Assembly (NCBI GenBank): GCA_027310725.1
Contig: DAIDAG010000025.1
Coordinates: 1-44,710, forward strand
Reading direction: 5' to 3'
Origin: Sideroxydans sp.
GTDB taxonomy: Bacteria; Pseudomonadota; Gammaproteobacteria; Burkholderiales; Gallionellaceae
Length of the DNA: 44,710 bases
In this document: positions 10,849-19,741 of the stretch, piece after piece
Position numbering within the stretch: position 1 is the first letter of the stretch
Layout: each line of letters opens with the position of its first letter
Made by a program: the position numbers and the translations under genes
Notes under the pieces: model-generated
Databases searched by the model: none
What the model saw: only the letters and a program-made list of their open reading frames with translations
Told to the model about the DNA's origin: nothing

Positions 10849-11766
10849 TTGGACGACACTCGCACCCTACGGTTCTTTAATCGCGGCCCCAGCCCGGCCG
10901 CTCGCCTTGTCTTTTTTTGCCTGCTCTCGCTGTTGCTGTTATTTGTCGATGCCCGTTACCAGTATCTGGAATCCGCCCGCAAGGTCCTTGCCGTCGTGAT
11001 CTATCCGTTTCAGCGCCTGACCGCACTGCCCGGCGAGACCGTGGGGCGGATCGCCGTTTATTTCGAGATGCAAAATCAACTGCAGACGGAGAACGCAAAA
11101 CTGCGCCAGCAGCATGATGCGGATGCCGCACAGCTGGCGCAGCTGAATGCGATCCGGGCCGAAGATACTCAGTTACGCACCTTGCAGGAGCTCAAGCAGC
11201 GGGTCGACTATCCGATGCAGATGGCGGAGATTGCCTACGTAGAACGCGATATCTTCAAGCGCAAACTGTTCGTGGATAAAGGGTCGCAGGCCAATGTATT
11301 GCCCGGGCAGGTGGTAATGGACGACATGGGAGTGGTGGGCCAGGTCACCCGCGTGTACCCGTGGCTCTCCGAGGTCACGCTGGTCACAGACAAGGATCAC
11401 GCAGTACCGATACAAGTATTGCGCAACGGATTGCGCGCGGTGGTGTTCGGTTCGGGCGATATCAGCGAAATGTCGCTGCGCTACATGCCGGTCAGCGCGG
11501 ATATCGCCGAGGGCGACGTACTGGTGACATCCGGTATCGACGGTACCTATCCCCCAAACCTGCCAGTGGCGAAAGTGCTCAAGATCGAGCGCGATCCGGC
11601 CTACCCGTTCGCGCGCATCATCTGTACACCGCTGGCCGGCGTCGATCGGCATCGTGCCTTGCTGATTGTTTCCGGCCTGCCGCAATTGCCGGAGCATCCG
11701 GCCGCATCGGAAACGAGTGCCGAGTCCGAGCGTCTGAACAAGCGACTCAAGCGGAGGAAGCAGTGA
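10849..11766 (+). CDS. mreC: Rod shape-determining protein MreC
   Basis: Bitopic inner-membrane protein of the elongasome that links MreB to the PBP2/RodA synthase. 305 residues: cytoplasmic N-terminus, membrane segment about 20-36 (LVFFCLLSLLLLFV), a periplasmic coiled coil (about 68-108) and the beta-barrel MreC domain with GVVGQVTRVYPW. The only in-frame start after the preceding stop is TTG 10849, 15 bp after mreB; its ribosome-binding site is weak, which suggests dependence on mreB translation. The C-terminal tail is Arg/Lys/Ser-rich. It overlaps mreD by 4 bp (GTGA). Confidence 0.93.
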   Translation: MDDTRTLRFFNRGPSPAARLVFFCLLSLLLLFVDARYQYLESARKVLAVVIYPFQRLTALPGETVGRIAVYFEMQNQLQTENAKLRQQHDADAAQLAQLNAIRAEDTQLRTLQELKQRVDYPMQMAEIAYVERDIFKRKLFVDKGSQANVLPGQVVMDDMGVVGQVTRVYPWLSEVTLVTDKDHAVPIQVLRNGLRAVVFGSGDISEMSLRYMPVSADIAEGDVLVTSGIDGTYPPNLPVAKVLKIERDPAYPFARIICTPLAGVDRHRALLIVSGLPQLPEHPAASETSAESERLNKRLKRRKQ

Positions 11767-12281
11767 TATCCAACCTCCCCAAAGACCAGGAATTCCTGCT
11801 GCCCGCGAGTACGGGTTTCATCGTGTTCAGTCTGTTCGTGGCGGTGATGCTCAACTGGCTGCCCTGGTATGGCTGGGCCTTGGCACTGCGTCCGGATTTC
11901 GTGGCGCTGGTATTGCTGTACTGGTGTACGCACAAGCCGCATCGCGTCGGTATCGGCATCGCATGGCTGGTAGGCATCTTCGCCGATGTCGCGGATGCGA
12001 GCCTGTTCGGCCAGCATGCGCTTGCGTATACGGTGCTGGCTTTCGGCGGCATCGTGCTGCACCGCCGCGTGCAGATGTTCGACCTGCGCCAGCAGTCCCT
12101 GCACGTGTTCCCGATGTTGCTGCTGAGTTACGCAGCCTACGCCGCCGTGCACTGGCAGGTGCGCGGTTATGTCGCGTGGGAATATTTTCTTGGCAGCGCA
12201 GTATCGGCGCTGCTGTGGATGCCGATGACCATCCTGCTGCAAGCCCTGCGCCGTCCCCGTCGCGACCCTAACGAACTATGA
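11763..12281 (+). CDS. mreD: Rod shape-determining protein MreD
   Basis: Polytopic inner-membrane subunit of the elongasome, partner of MreC. 172 residues with about five hydrophobic helices and the conserved RPDFVALVLLYW and GIFADVADASLFGQHAL segments. The start is GTG 11763, which overlaps the mreC stop; the frame is open further upstream, but that part lies inside mreC. Its own stop overlaps the mrdA ATG (ATGA). Position and motifs make the call secure. Confidence 0.94.
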   Translation: MISNLPKDQEFLLPASTGFIVFSLFVAVMLNWLPWYGWALALRPDFVALVLLYWCTHKPHRVGIGIAWLVGIFADVADASLFGQHALAYTVLAFGGIVLHRRVQMFDLRQQSLHVFPMLLLSYAAYAAVHWQVRGYVAWEYFLGSAVSALLWMPMTILLQALRRPRRDPNEL

Positions 12282-14170
12282 ATCGTTACGTCGAGCTGAA
12301 GAACCATCAGCGCGAAATCTATTATTTCCGTCTGCGGCTGGTGTTGAGTCTGGGTTTCGTGGTGGTGATGCTGCTCATCCTGCTGCTGCGTTTCTTCTAC
12401 CTGCAAGTCATCCGTCACGATTACTTCCATACCATGGCGGACAGCAACCGCATCTACGTCGTTCCCATCGTGCCGAACCGCGGGCTGATCCTGGACCGCA
12501 ACGGCGTGGTGATGGCGCAGAACTATTCCGGTTACACGCTGGAGATCGCGCCGAACAAAGTTGCCGACATGGATGCGCTGATCGCCGAATTATCCAAGCT
12601 GGTCGAGATTACTCCCAAGGACATCAAGCGCTTCCAGAAACTGCTGACCGAGCGGCAGACGCTGGAGACCATGCCGATACGCAGCCATCTGAGCGACGAA
12701 GAAGTGGCGCGCGTTTCCGCGCAGCAATTCCGCTTTCCCGGCGTGGAGGTCAAGGCGCGCCTGTTCCGCGAATATCCCTTTACCGACATGACCTCGCACC
12801 TCATCGGCTATGTCGGTCGCATCAACCAGAATGACATCGATCAGCTGGACGACGACGATGTCGCTTCCAATTACCTCGGTTCCGACTACATCGGCAAGAC
12901 CGGTATCGAACAGAGCTATGAAAAGGACCTGCACGGCAAGACCGGGTTCGAGCAGGTCGAAGTGGATGCCGGCGGGCGCGCAGTGCGTGTGCTGTCGCGC
13001 ACCGCACCGCAGTCCGGCAGCAACCTGATGCTGACGCTGGATGCGAAATTGCAGGAAGTGGCGGAGAAGGCATTCGGCGAATACCGCGGCGCACTGGTGG
13101 CGCTCGACCCCACCAACGGCGAAGTGCTGGCTTTCGTCAGCAAGCCAGGCTATGACCCCGGTCTGTTCATCGACGGCATCGACACCGAGACCTGGGATGC
13201 GTTGAACAACTCGCCCGATACACCGCTCAACAACCGCGCCTTGCGCGGACAATATCCACCCGGCTCCACCATCAAACCCTTCATGGCATTGGCGGGACTT
13301 TTCTACGGCACGCGTTCTCCCACACACGCCATCAGCGATCCCGGCTATTACATGCTGCCCGGCAGCCGGCACCAGTACCGCGACTGGAAAGCGGGCGGGC
13401 ACGGCGCTGTCGACATGTTCAAGTCCATCGTCATCTCCTGCGACACCTATTACTACGGGCTTGCCACCGAGCTGGGCATAGACAATATGCACAGCTACCT
13501 GTCGCGTTTCGGCTTCGGCCAGAAGACCGGGCTGGATATGGAGGGCGAAGTATCCGGACTGTTGCCTTCTTCCGAATGGAAAGCCAAGCGCTACCAGCAG
13601 ATATGGTATCCGGGGGATACGGTCTCAGCAGGGATCGGCCAGGGCTACAATCTGGTGACTCCGCTGCAACTGGCCTATGCCACGGCCATTTTGGCCAACG
13701 ACGGGGTAGCCTTCCAGCCGCATCTGGTCAGGGAGATGCGCTCGGCCGGCGGGGGCGCAGTGCAGACCGAAAGCAAACAGATGTTCGACCTCAAGATCGA
13801 TCCGGAGAATCTCAAACTGGTGAAAGGCGCGATGGAAGCCGTCACCAAGCCCGGCGGTACTGCGGCCGTGGCGAGCTACGGCGCGACTTACCGGATGGCG
13901 GGCAAGACCGGAACGGCGCAGGTGATCGCCATCAAGCAGGGCGAAAAATACGACGCGAAAAAAGTCTCGGAATACAATCGCGACCATGCCTGGTTCATCG
14001 CTTTTGCGCCGGCCGACAAGCCGCGCATCGCAATGGCGGTGCTGGTTGAGAACGGCGGTCACGGCGGCACGACCGCAGCCCCGATCGCGCGCAAAGTGAT
14101 GGATTATTACCTGCTCGGCAAAACACCCCAGCCGCTGCCGACGGATAAAACCGGGGATCAGAGCGACTGA
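12278..14170 (+). CDS. mrdA: Penicillin-binding protein 2 (peptidoglycan DD-transpeptidase MrdA)
   Basis: Class B penicillin-binding protein that crosslinks lateral-wall peptidoglycan together with RodA. 630 residues: N-terminal membrane anchor (about 19-42), PBP dimerisation domain (about 60-240, with NRGLILDRNGVVMAQN) and transpeptidase domain with catalytic Ser330-T-I-K333 in PPGSTIKP, second motif S387-C-D and third motif KTGTAQ near residue 545. Overlaps mreD by ATGA and ends 2 bp before rodA, in the standard elongasome order. Beta-lactam target; no unusual substitutions noticed. Confidence 0.97.
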   Translation: MNRYVELKNHQREIYYFRLRLVLSLGFVVVMLLILLLRFFYLQVIRHDYFHTMADSNRIYVVPIVPNRGLILDRNGVVMAQNYSGYTLEIAPNKVADMDALIAELSKLVEITPKDIKRFQKLLTERQTLETMPIRSHLSDEEVARVSAQQFRFPGVEVKARLFREYPFTDMTSHLIGYVGRINQNDIDQLDDDDVASNYLGSDYIGKTGIEQSYEKDLHGKTGFEQVEVDAGGRAVRVLSRTAPQSGSNLMLTLDAKLQEVAEKAFGEYRGALVALDPTNGEVLAFVSKPGYDPGLFIDGIDTETWDALNNSPDTPLNNRALRGQYPPGSTIKPFMALAGLFYGTRSPTHAISDPGYYMLPGSRHQYRDWKAGGHGAVDMFKSIVISCDTYYYGLATELGIDNMHSYLSRFGFGQKTGLDMEGEVSGLLPSSEWKAKRYQQIWYPGDTVSAGIGQGYNLVTPLQLAYATAILANDGVAFQPHLVREMRSAGGGAVQTESKQMFDLKIDPENLKLVKGAMEAVTKPGGTAAVASYGATYRMAGKTGTAQVIAIKQGEKYDAKKVSEYNRDHAWFIAFAPADKPRIAMAVLVENGGHGGTTAAPIARKVMDYYLLGKTPQPLPTDKTGDQSD

Positions 14171-14172
14171 GC

Positions 14173-15273
14173 ATGAACGCGAGACAATTCAAACAACGAT
14201 TGATGGTGAATCTTGACCCCGTGCTGCTGGCTGCGCTCGGGGGCTTCGCATTGGTCAGCCTGGTGTTGCTGTACAGCGCCAGCGACGGCAACCTGGTGCG
14301 CGTGCTGGCCCAGCTTGGCAACATCGTGGTGGCTTTTACCGCGATGTGGATCGTTGCCAACATGCCGCTGCACTACCTGATGCGCGCAGCTTTTCCGATA
14401 TATGTGCTGGGCATGATCCTGCTGCTGCTCGTGATGACGCCGCTCGGTGTAAACAGCCACGGCGCAACCCGCTGGCTCAACATCGGCGTGGCTACCATCC
14501 AGCCATCCGAACTGATGAAACTTGCCGTGCCGCTGATGATGGCCTGGTACTTCGAGAAGAACGAGGCGACCCTGAAGCTGAGGAATTATTTCGTCGCAAC
14601 CATTCTGTTGCTAATGCCCGTGGCGCTGATCGCGAAACAACCCGACCTGGGTACTGCCATCCTGATCGGCGCGAGCGGGTTTTATGTACTGTTCCTCGCC
14701 GGCCTGTCCTGGCGCATCATGATCGGTTCCGCGCTGGCGGCGGCAGCCAGCGCGCCCTTTCTGTGGTCTGCATTGCACGACTACCAGCGCCATCGCGTCA
14801 TGATGCTGTTCGATCCTTCGCAGGACGCGTTGGGCAAGGGCTACCACACCATCCAGGGCATGATCGCGGTGGGTTCGGGTGGCATCCTCGGCAAGGGTTA
14901 CCTGAACGGTACACAGACGCATCTGGACTTCCTGCCCGAACGCACCACCGACTTCATCTTTGCCGTCTGGTCCGAAGAGTTCGGGTTGATCGGCAATCTG
15001 CTGTTGCTGTCACTATACGTTTTCGTCATCGGGCGCGGCTTCATCATCACCGCCAATGCCTCCACGTATTTCACGCGCCTGATGTCGGGCAGCATCACGC
15101 TCACCTTCTTCACCTATGCCTTCGTCAACATGGGCATGGTCAGCGGCATCCTGCCGGTAGTCGGCGTGCCGCTGCCGCTCATCAGTTACGGCGGTACATC
15201 CATGCTCACGCTGATGCTGGGTTTTGGTATCCTGATGAGCATCCAGTCGAACAAGAAACTCGTTAAAACTTGA
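14173..15273 (+). CDS. rodA: Peptidoglycan glycosyltransferase RodA
   Basis: SEDS-family polymerase that extends glycan strands from lipid II in complex with PBP2. 366 residues with about ten membrane helices. Visible conserved stretches include the loop QPSELMKLAVPLMMAWYF, KQPDLGTAIL, the FLPERTTDFIFAVWSEEFG loop and the C-terminal PLPLISYGGTSML signature. ATG 14173 lies 2 bp after the mrdA stop, so the two partners are made together. Confidence 0.97.
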   Translation: MNARQFKQRLMVNLDPVLLAALGGFALVSLVLLYSASDGNLVRVLAQLGNIVVAFTAMWIVANMPLHYLMRAAFPIYVLGMILLLLVMTPLGVNSHGATRWLNIGVATIQPSELMKLAVPLMMAWYFEKNEATLKLRNYFVATILLLMPVALIAKQPDLGTAILIGASGFYVLFLAGLSWRIMIGSALAAAASAPFLWSALHDYQRHRVMMLFDPSQDALGKGYHTIQGMIAVGSGGILGKGYLNGTQTHLDFLPERTTDFIFAVWSEEFGLIGNLLLLSLYVFVIGRGFIITANASTYFTRLMSGSITLTFFTYAFVNMGMVSGILPVVGVPLPLISYGGTSMLTLMLGFGILMSIQSNKKLVKT

Positions 15274-15284
15274 GGGGGACGATG

Positions 15285-16244
15285 ATGAAAAGAGAATCGC
15301 TGTTGGTGCTGTCTGTAGCGCTTGCCTTGGGCGCCTGTTCTACCACGCAGAAAGCGATGGAAAAGCAGCAAAGTGCCGCGCCGATCGTGGATGCGGTCGC
15401 CGGCCCCAGCGGCAAATCCGCAAGCACACCACCGACAGCGGGTGGCGGTTATCTGTCCGGCGATGGTCCCGGCACCGATGCACCAAACCTGGATAGCATC
15501 CCCGATGCGGTACCCAAGGCCGAGCCCCTGCATCGCTACGCCAACCGTCCCTACACCGCGCTGGGCAAAACCTACACACCGTTGCAGGCTACGGGCAACT
15601 ACAAGGAACGCGGCATCGCTTCCTGGTACGGCAAGAAGTTCAACGGACAACGCACCTCCATCGGCGAGACATATAACATGTACGAGATGACCGCCGCGCA
15701 CCCGACGCTGCCCATACCCAGCTATGCGCGTGTCACCAATGTTGCGAATGGCAAGTCCGTCATCGTGCGCATCAACGATCGCGGCCCGTTCCTGCACGAG
15801 CGCATCATGGATCTTTCCTATGCCGCCGCCTACAAGCTCGGTTATGTCAACAACGGCAGCGCCGAAGTCGAAGTCGAGAGCATCGCGGTCGGTGCTGGCG
15901 CACCGGTTACAGGTACGGTCGAAACGGCTGCCCTCAACGTCGAGCCGATCGCGGTAACCCCCATCGCGCCGGCTGCGCCCAGCATACCGGTAGATACGGT
16001 CGGCAGTTCGAAAGGAAAAATTTTCCTGCAACTCGGCGCATTCAAATCGGCGCAGGGTGCGGAAAGTTTCCTTGCCAAAATGAATGCAGAACTGGGCGAC
16101 AGCGGCAAGGAACTGAAGCTGTATGAAAAGAACGGACTGACCCGCGTGCACCTCGGCCCCTATGCGAACGAGAGCGAAGCACATGATGCCGCAAGCAAGC
16201 TTGCTTCGAGGCTGGGCTTCAAACCTTTCGTGAGCCTGCACTGA
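15285..16244 (+). CDS. rlpA: Septal ring lytic transglycosylase lipoprotein RlpA
   Basis: Outer-membrane lipoprotein that cleaves denuded glycan strands at septa. About 319 residues: lipoprotein signal peptide with lipobox ALGAC (lipidated Cys18), a Pro/Gly-rich linker, a double-psi beta-barrel domain (about 105-195, GIASWYGKKFNGQRTSIGE and VRINDRGPF) and a C-terminal SPOR domain (about 243-319) starting IFLQLGAFKSAQGAE. Two adjacent ATGs (15282, 15285) are possible; 15285 is better spaced from GAGGGGG. In the operon with rodA, and its stop overlaps the DUF1304 start (TGATG). Confidence 0.94.
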   Translation: MKRESLLVLSVALALGACSTTQKAMEKQQSAAPIVDAVAGPSGKSASTPPTAGGGYLSGDGPGTDAPNLDSIPDAVPKAEPLHRYANRPYTALGKTYTPLQATGNYKERGIASWYGKKFNGQRTSIGETYNMYEMTAAHPTLPIPSYARVTNVANGKSVIVRINDRGPFLHERIMDLSYAAAYKLGYVNNGSAEVEVESIAVGAGAPVTGTVETAALNVEPIAVTPIAPAAPSIPVDTVGSSKGKIFLQLGAFKSAQGAESFLAKMNAELGDSGKELKLYEKNGLTRVHLGPYANESEAHDAASKLASRLGFKPFVSLH

Positions 16245-16603
16245 TGCACGCCGCCGCCAACATCGTTGTCGGCATCGTCGCCCTCATCCACGTGTACATT
16301 CTTGTGCTCGAGATGTTCCTGTGGGAAAGACCAACCGGCCTGAAGACTTTCGACATGGACGAGAACTTCGCCGCCGCGACCCGGATACTCGCGGCGAACC
16401 AGGGGCTGTATAACGGTTTTCTGGCGGCGGGGTTGTTCTGGGGGTTGTTTGCCGGGGACATCCACGTGCAGAGGTTCTTTCTCGGGTGCGTGGTGACGGC
16501 GGGGGTGTATGGGGCGATGACGGCGAATGCCAGGATATTGTGGATACAGGCGGCGCCGGCGGTGGTGGGGTTGGTGTTGTTGGGGTTTGTGCCGGCCTAT
16601 TGA
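16244..16603 (+). CDS. DUF1304 family small membrane protein
   Basis: 119-residue protein with four hydrophobic helices (about 4-24, 50-68, 74-92, 98-117), recognisable as DUF1304 from VALIHVYILVLEMFLWERP near the N-terminus and NQGLYNGFLAAGL. The family is widespread in bacteria and without a known function. The ATG overlaps the rlpA stop by one base, so it is the last gene of the mre/rod/rlp operon here, though that linkage may be incidental. The 3' part is very G-rich, unlike the genes before it. Confidence 0.8.
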   Translation: MHAAANIVVGIVALIHVYILVLEMFLWERPTGLKTFDMDENFAAATRILAANQGLYNGFLAAGLFWGLFAGDIHVQRFFLGCVVTAGVYGAMTANARILWIQAAPAVVGLVLLGFVPAY

Positions 16604-16639
16604 GGATTTGAGGTTGTTCGTGCCACGCGTTACATAGGA

Positions 16640-16798
16640 CCGTTCGTCCTGAGCCTGTCGAAGGATGGGCGAAGCCCACAAATTTCAGCCGTTCGCCCTG
16701 AGCCTGTCGAAGGGTGAATGTCTTCAGCCAAACCAGCACCGTCGGGGGTAGCCCGACAGCTAAAGCCGTTCGTGGTGAGCTTGTCGAACCATGAATGG
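16640..16798 (+). repeat. Three tandem copies of a REP-like CCGTTCGTCCTGAGC repeat
   Basis: Copies begin at 16640, 16689 and 16766. Each has the form CCGTTCG..CTGAGC.TGTCGAA, with the third more diverged. A fourth copy lies inverted at about 18330-18368. This repeat type is widespread between genes in many proteobacterial genomes. These copies form the outer end of the left arm of the 16640-18370 element. Confidence 0.75.
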
Positions 16799-16829
16799 CT
16801 GGGTGCACAGTTTGCCGGGGGTTGCCCGG

Positions 16830-17058
16830 CGGCTAGTCACTTTCTTTTGCTTCGCCAAAAAGAAAGTAACCAAAGAAAAGGCGACCCCGGTTTGCCGCCC
16901 TTCGGGTTCCCTCGATATTTCGCCAACAAGCGGGGCTGCGCAACTCGCCCTGGCGGGGCACACAAACCGTGCCCCACTGCGGAGCTCAAACAGTGCTCGC
17001 CTAAACCTCCGCTTGTTGGTGAAATATCGAGGCGGCGCACAGGGGAGGGAAAGTCAAA
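16830..17058 (+). repeat. Left arm of a long inverted-repeat element, with a 123-bp core
   Basis: The outer part (16833-16909) begins CTAGTCACTTTCTTTTGC and matches the reverse complement of 18207-18283 almost base for base. The 123-bp core (16910-17032) is bounded by a 24-bp inverted repeat (CCTCGATATTTCGCCAAC... and its complement) and contains the hairpin GGGGCAC-N7-GTGCCCC (16955-16975). Small open frames across this stretch are repeat-derived and not credible genes. Confidence 0.85.
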
Positions 17059-17103
17059 ACCTAAAACCAGCGCGTGGGCACTTCGTGCCCGCCAAATGAA
17101 CCA

Positions 17104-17931
17104 TCAAAACGGTAGTGCCTGCAACCCTTTTGACTTTACTGAAAACGCAGAGTACGGAATGATTTTCCCAGACTCCTGGCGAATGAATATTTTTTCTTCT
17201 AGCGGATGAATATCAACCAAAGTTCCTATTACTTGCCATTCTTGATTAGCAATTGAATCGTTAATTTCACCTTCTGAACCTTCAGCAAAAATCACTTTAT
17301 CACCTTCTATCCGGAAGTAACGCGCAGTAGACACTCCCTTAATCTCTACTGATTCAATTCGACGTTCCAGCGCCCCAATTGCAGAAAGAAGTAATTGAGT
17401 GTCAGGTGAAACCTTTTGACCCGCAGGAACTTCCGCTGTCTTAATTCCTGCAAGCTGAATCACTGAATTCAACCCATTTTCGCCAACCTTGGCAGTTTCG
17501 GTAATTGCGACTGAAATTTTCGAAACATCTTTCTGGACTGAATCAATCCTGAGGCTGTCGTCATACTCTGTGTAACGTAGGCCTTGAATATCGAACACCT
17601 TTTCTGTTCGTCTATCTTTAACCAACGTGACAGGTTTGTTAAATGCATGTCGAATTCCTAGCTCATACATAACGTTTGGATTTCGCGCGCTGAAATCGCA
17701 GATAACCATTTCGGATTCAACAATCTTTTGAATTATCCCAACGACAATGTAGTCCGTTTTTACGGCATCGTCAGCTCTAACTGGGGAATAGCCAGCGGCA
17801 ACAATGGCTGGCTTAAGAAGATGCTCATAGACCCTTGCAAAGTGCCCAGGTTCGTATCCGTGAACATCAGAAATAGGCATTATCACAAAACAGATTGGCG
17901 TCGTCTTTTCGGCATTTTCTTGAGTTGTCAT
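17104..17931 (-). CDS. Unknown protein with an N-terminal TIR/nucleoside-deoxyribosyltransferase-like domain
   Basis: 275-residue soluble protein. Residues about 12-125 show the pattern FVIMPI, then VYEHLLKPAIVAAGY, then R-A-D-D, I..KIVESEMVICDFSARNPNVMYELGIRHAF, a Rossmann-like arrangement seen in nucleoside 2-deoxyribosyltransferase and TIR-like proteins. The NPNVMYELG block with its Glu is the part usually linked to nucleotide or NAD binding. The C-terminal ~75 residues are not recognised. The gene is clearly more AT-rich than its neighbours and is enclosed by long inverted repeats, which points to horizontal acquisition. Such domains occur as effectors in antiphage systems, so a defence role is possible but unproven. 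ATG 17931; ribosome-binding site weak. Confidence 0.6.
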   Translation of the reverse strand: MTTQENAEKTTPICFVIMPISDVHGYEPGHFARVYEHLLKPAIVAAGYSPVRADDAVKTDYIVVGIIQKIVESEMVICDFSARNPNVMYELGIRHAFNKPVTLVKDRRTEKVFDIQGLRYTEYDDSLRIDSVQKDVSKISVAITETAKVGENGLNSVIQLAGIKTAEVPAGQKVSPDTQLLLSAIGALERRIESVEIKGVSTARYFRIEGDKVIFAEGSEGEINDSIANQEWQVIGTLVDIHPLEEKIFIRQESGKIIPYSAFSVKSKGLQALPF

Positions 17932-18039
17932 TATGTATTCCAGCTCTTAGGAAGAATTTCAAGTCTTAAATGTACCGGAGTCAAGCTGTTTTGACCATGC
18001 GTCCCACACCAAGTTAGAGTTGGACAACGTGCCCACTCT

Positions 18040-18368
18040 GGGTTTGATTCTGGATTTTCGCTTTTTCTTCCCCTGAGCGCCGCCTCGATATTTCGCCAAC
18101 AAGCGGGGCTGCGCAACTCGCCCTGGCGGGGCACACAAACCGTGCCCCACTGCGGAGCTCAAACAGTGCTCGCCTAAACCTCCGCTTGTTGGCGAAATAT
18201 CGAGGGAACCCGAAGGGCGGCAAACCGGGGGCGCCTTTTCTTTGGTTACTTTCTTTTTGGCGAAGCAAAAGAAAGTGACTAGCTGTCGGGCTACCCCCGA
18301 CGGGGTTGGTTTGTAATTTGAAAATCAGCGGGCTTCGCCCATCCTTCGACAGGCTCAGGACGAACGGT
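18040..18368 (-). repeat. Right arm of the long inverted-repeat element
   Basis: Inverted counterpart of the arm at 16640-17058. The outer part 18207-18283 is the reverse complement of 16833-16909 with about one mismatch; further out, GCTGTCGGGCTACCCCCGAC (18283-18302) and the REP-like repeat (18330-18368) also mirror the left arm. The 123-bp core (18083-18205) is in the same orientation as the left core, with one base difference. The inner flank 18040-18082 is a diverged mirror of 17033-17070. Confidence 0.85.
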
Positions 18369-18400
18369 CATTAGGTGCTCATCACAAACGAAGAGCAGAG

Positions 18401-19741
18401 CTAAGCAACCCGTAACACCAACCCCTTCAAATACGCCCCCTCCGGAAAACTCAACAACACCGGATGATCCGCCGCCGCATGCAGCTTCTTCACGATCTGC
18501 GCATCCACCCCCGCATCGAGCGCCGCCCCCGCAATGATCTTCTGAAACAGATCATCACTGATGCCACCCGAACAGGAGTAAGTGAACAGCAACCCACCCG
18601 GCCGCAACAATTTAAAGCCCAGCAGGTTGATGTCCTTGTAGGCGCGCGAGGCTTTCTCGGCAAAAGCAGCGGTGGGTGCGAATTTGGGCGGATCAAGCAC
18701 GATGAGGTCGAACTTGCGGTTCTGGTCGCGCAGTTTGCGCATGGCTTCGAACACGTCGGCGCATTGCCATTCGGTGCGCGACGGATCGAATCCGTTTAAC
18801 TCAACATTGGCTTGCGCCAGTTGTAGCGCTTCCTGCGACGAGTCGATGGAAAGCACCGACTTCGCATCGCCGCGCAATGCATAGAGCGAAAAGCCACCGG
18901 TGTAGCAGAAGCAGTTGAGCACGTCGCAATCGGCAGACAGCGTGCCGGTCAGGGCGCGGTTGTCGCGCTGGTCCAGGTAGAAGCCGGTCTTCTGCCCGGC
19001 CGCCACATCCACCGCGAAGCGGATGCCGTGCTCAACTACTTCCACATGTTTCGGCAAGGCCCCGCGCAGCACGCCGCTGCGCACGGGCAGGCCTTCCAGC
19101 TCGCGTCCGTCGGAATCCGAGCGTTCGTAGATGCAAACGGGCGAGCACAATTCCTGCAGGATGTCGGCCAGTGTGTCGCGCCAATGTTCCGGCCCTGCGC
19201 TGCCTAGCTGCATCACCAGTACGTCGCCATACTTGTCCACGATGAGGCCGGGCAAGCCGTCCGATTCGCCGTGGACTAGGCGCATGCCGTTGCTGTCGCG
19301 ACCAAGGCCGAGTGCGCGCCGTGCTTTCAGAGCGCTGGCGATGCGGTTGCGGAAGAATTCCTTGTCGATGACATCGGCTTCGCGCCACGACCATACGCGT
19401 GCGGTGATCTGCGATTCGGCGTTGTATGCGGCCCATGCCAGAAACTTCCCCGAGGCATCGCGTACCGCTACGGTATCGCCGCTGGCAGGCGCACCGTCGA
19501 TGCACTCGACGGCGCCGGAGAATATCCACGGGTGGCGGCGCATCAGCGATTTGTCGCGGTCCGCCTTGAGGATGAGGCAGGGTCGCCCCATCGGGTTGCC
19601 CGTACGCGGCGGAGCGGAGGTATTCTTCGGCGCATGCGCTTCTGCCTTCTGTTTGTCGCGCTTCACACGGTTGCGAAAATCGATGCCGCCTTGCGATGGG
19701 CGGTGCGGGGTCGAATGTGATTTGGATTTTGGAGTGTTCAT
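18401..19741 (-). CDS. rlmI: Class I SAM-dependent 23S rRNA methyltransferase, RlmI-like
   Basis: Predicted rRNA cytosine-5 methyltransferase. 446 residues from ATG 19741, which overlaps the xerC stop (ATGA). Domains: a basic, low-complexity N-terminal tail (1-50), a PUA-like RNA-binding domain beginning GRPCLILKADRDKSLMRRHPWIFSG, and a Rossmann methyltransferase domain with the SAM loop VLNCFCYTGGFSLYAL, DLIVLDPPKFAP and the CSGGI catalytic cysteine region. RlmI is about 396 residues, so the true start may be ATG 19591 at MGRPCL and the tail may be untranslated. Last gene of the dapF-xerC operon. Confidence 0.85.
   Translation of the reverse strand: MNTPKSKSHSTPHRPSQGGIDFRNRVKRDKQKAEAHAPKNTSAPPRTGNPMGRPCLILKADRDKSLMRRHPWIFSGAVECIDGAPASGDTVAVRDASGKFLAWAAYNAESQITARVWSWREADVIDKEFFRNRIASALKARRALGLGRDSNGMRLVHGESDGLPGLIVDKYGDVLVMQLGSAGPEHWRDTLADILQELCSPVCIYERSDSDGRELEGLPVRSGVLRGALPKHVEVVEHGIRFAVDVAAGQKTGFYLDQRDNRALTGTLSADCDVLNCFCYTGGFSLYALRGDAKSVLSIDSSQEALQLAQANVELNGFDPSRTEWQCADVFEAMRKLRDQNRKFDLIVLDPPKFAPTAAFAEKASRAYKDINLLGFKLLRPGGLLFTYSCSGGISDDLFQKIIAGAALDAGVDAQIVKKLHAAADHPVLLSFPEGAYLKGLVLRVA

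Noticed and set aside
16718-17209. Several open frames across the repeat arms (also near 18014-18268)
   Set aside because: They are translations of repeats that occur on both arms and in both orientations, not genes.
16640-18370. Insertion sequence
   Set aside because: The enclosed gene has no transposase motifs and the arms are composite REP-type repeats, not IS termini.
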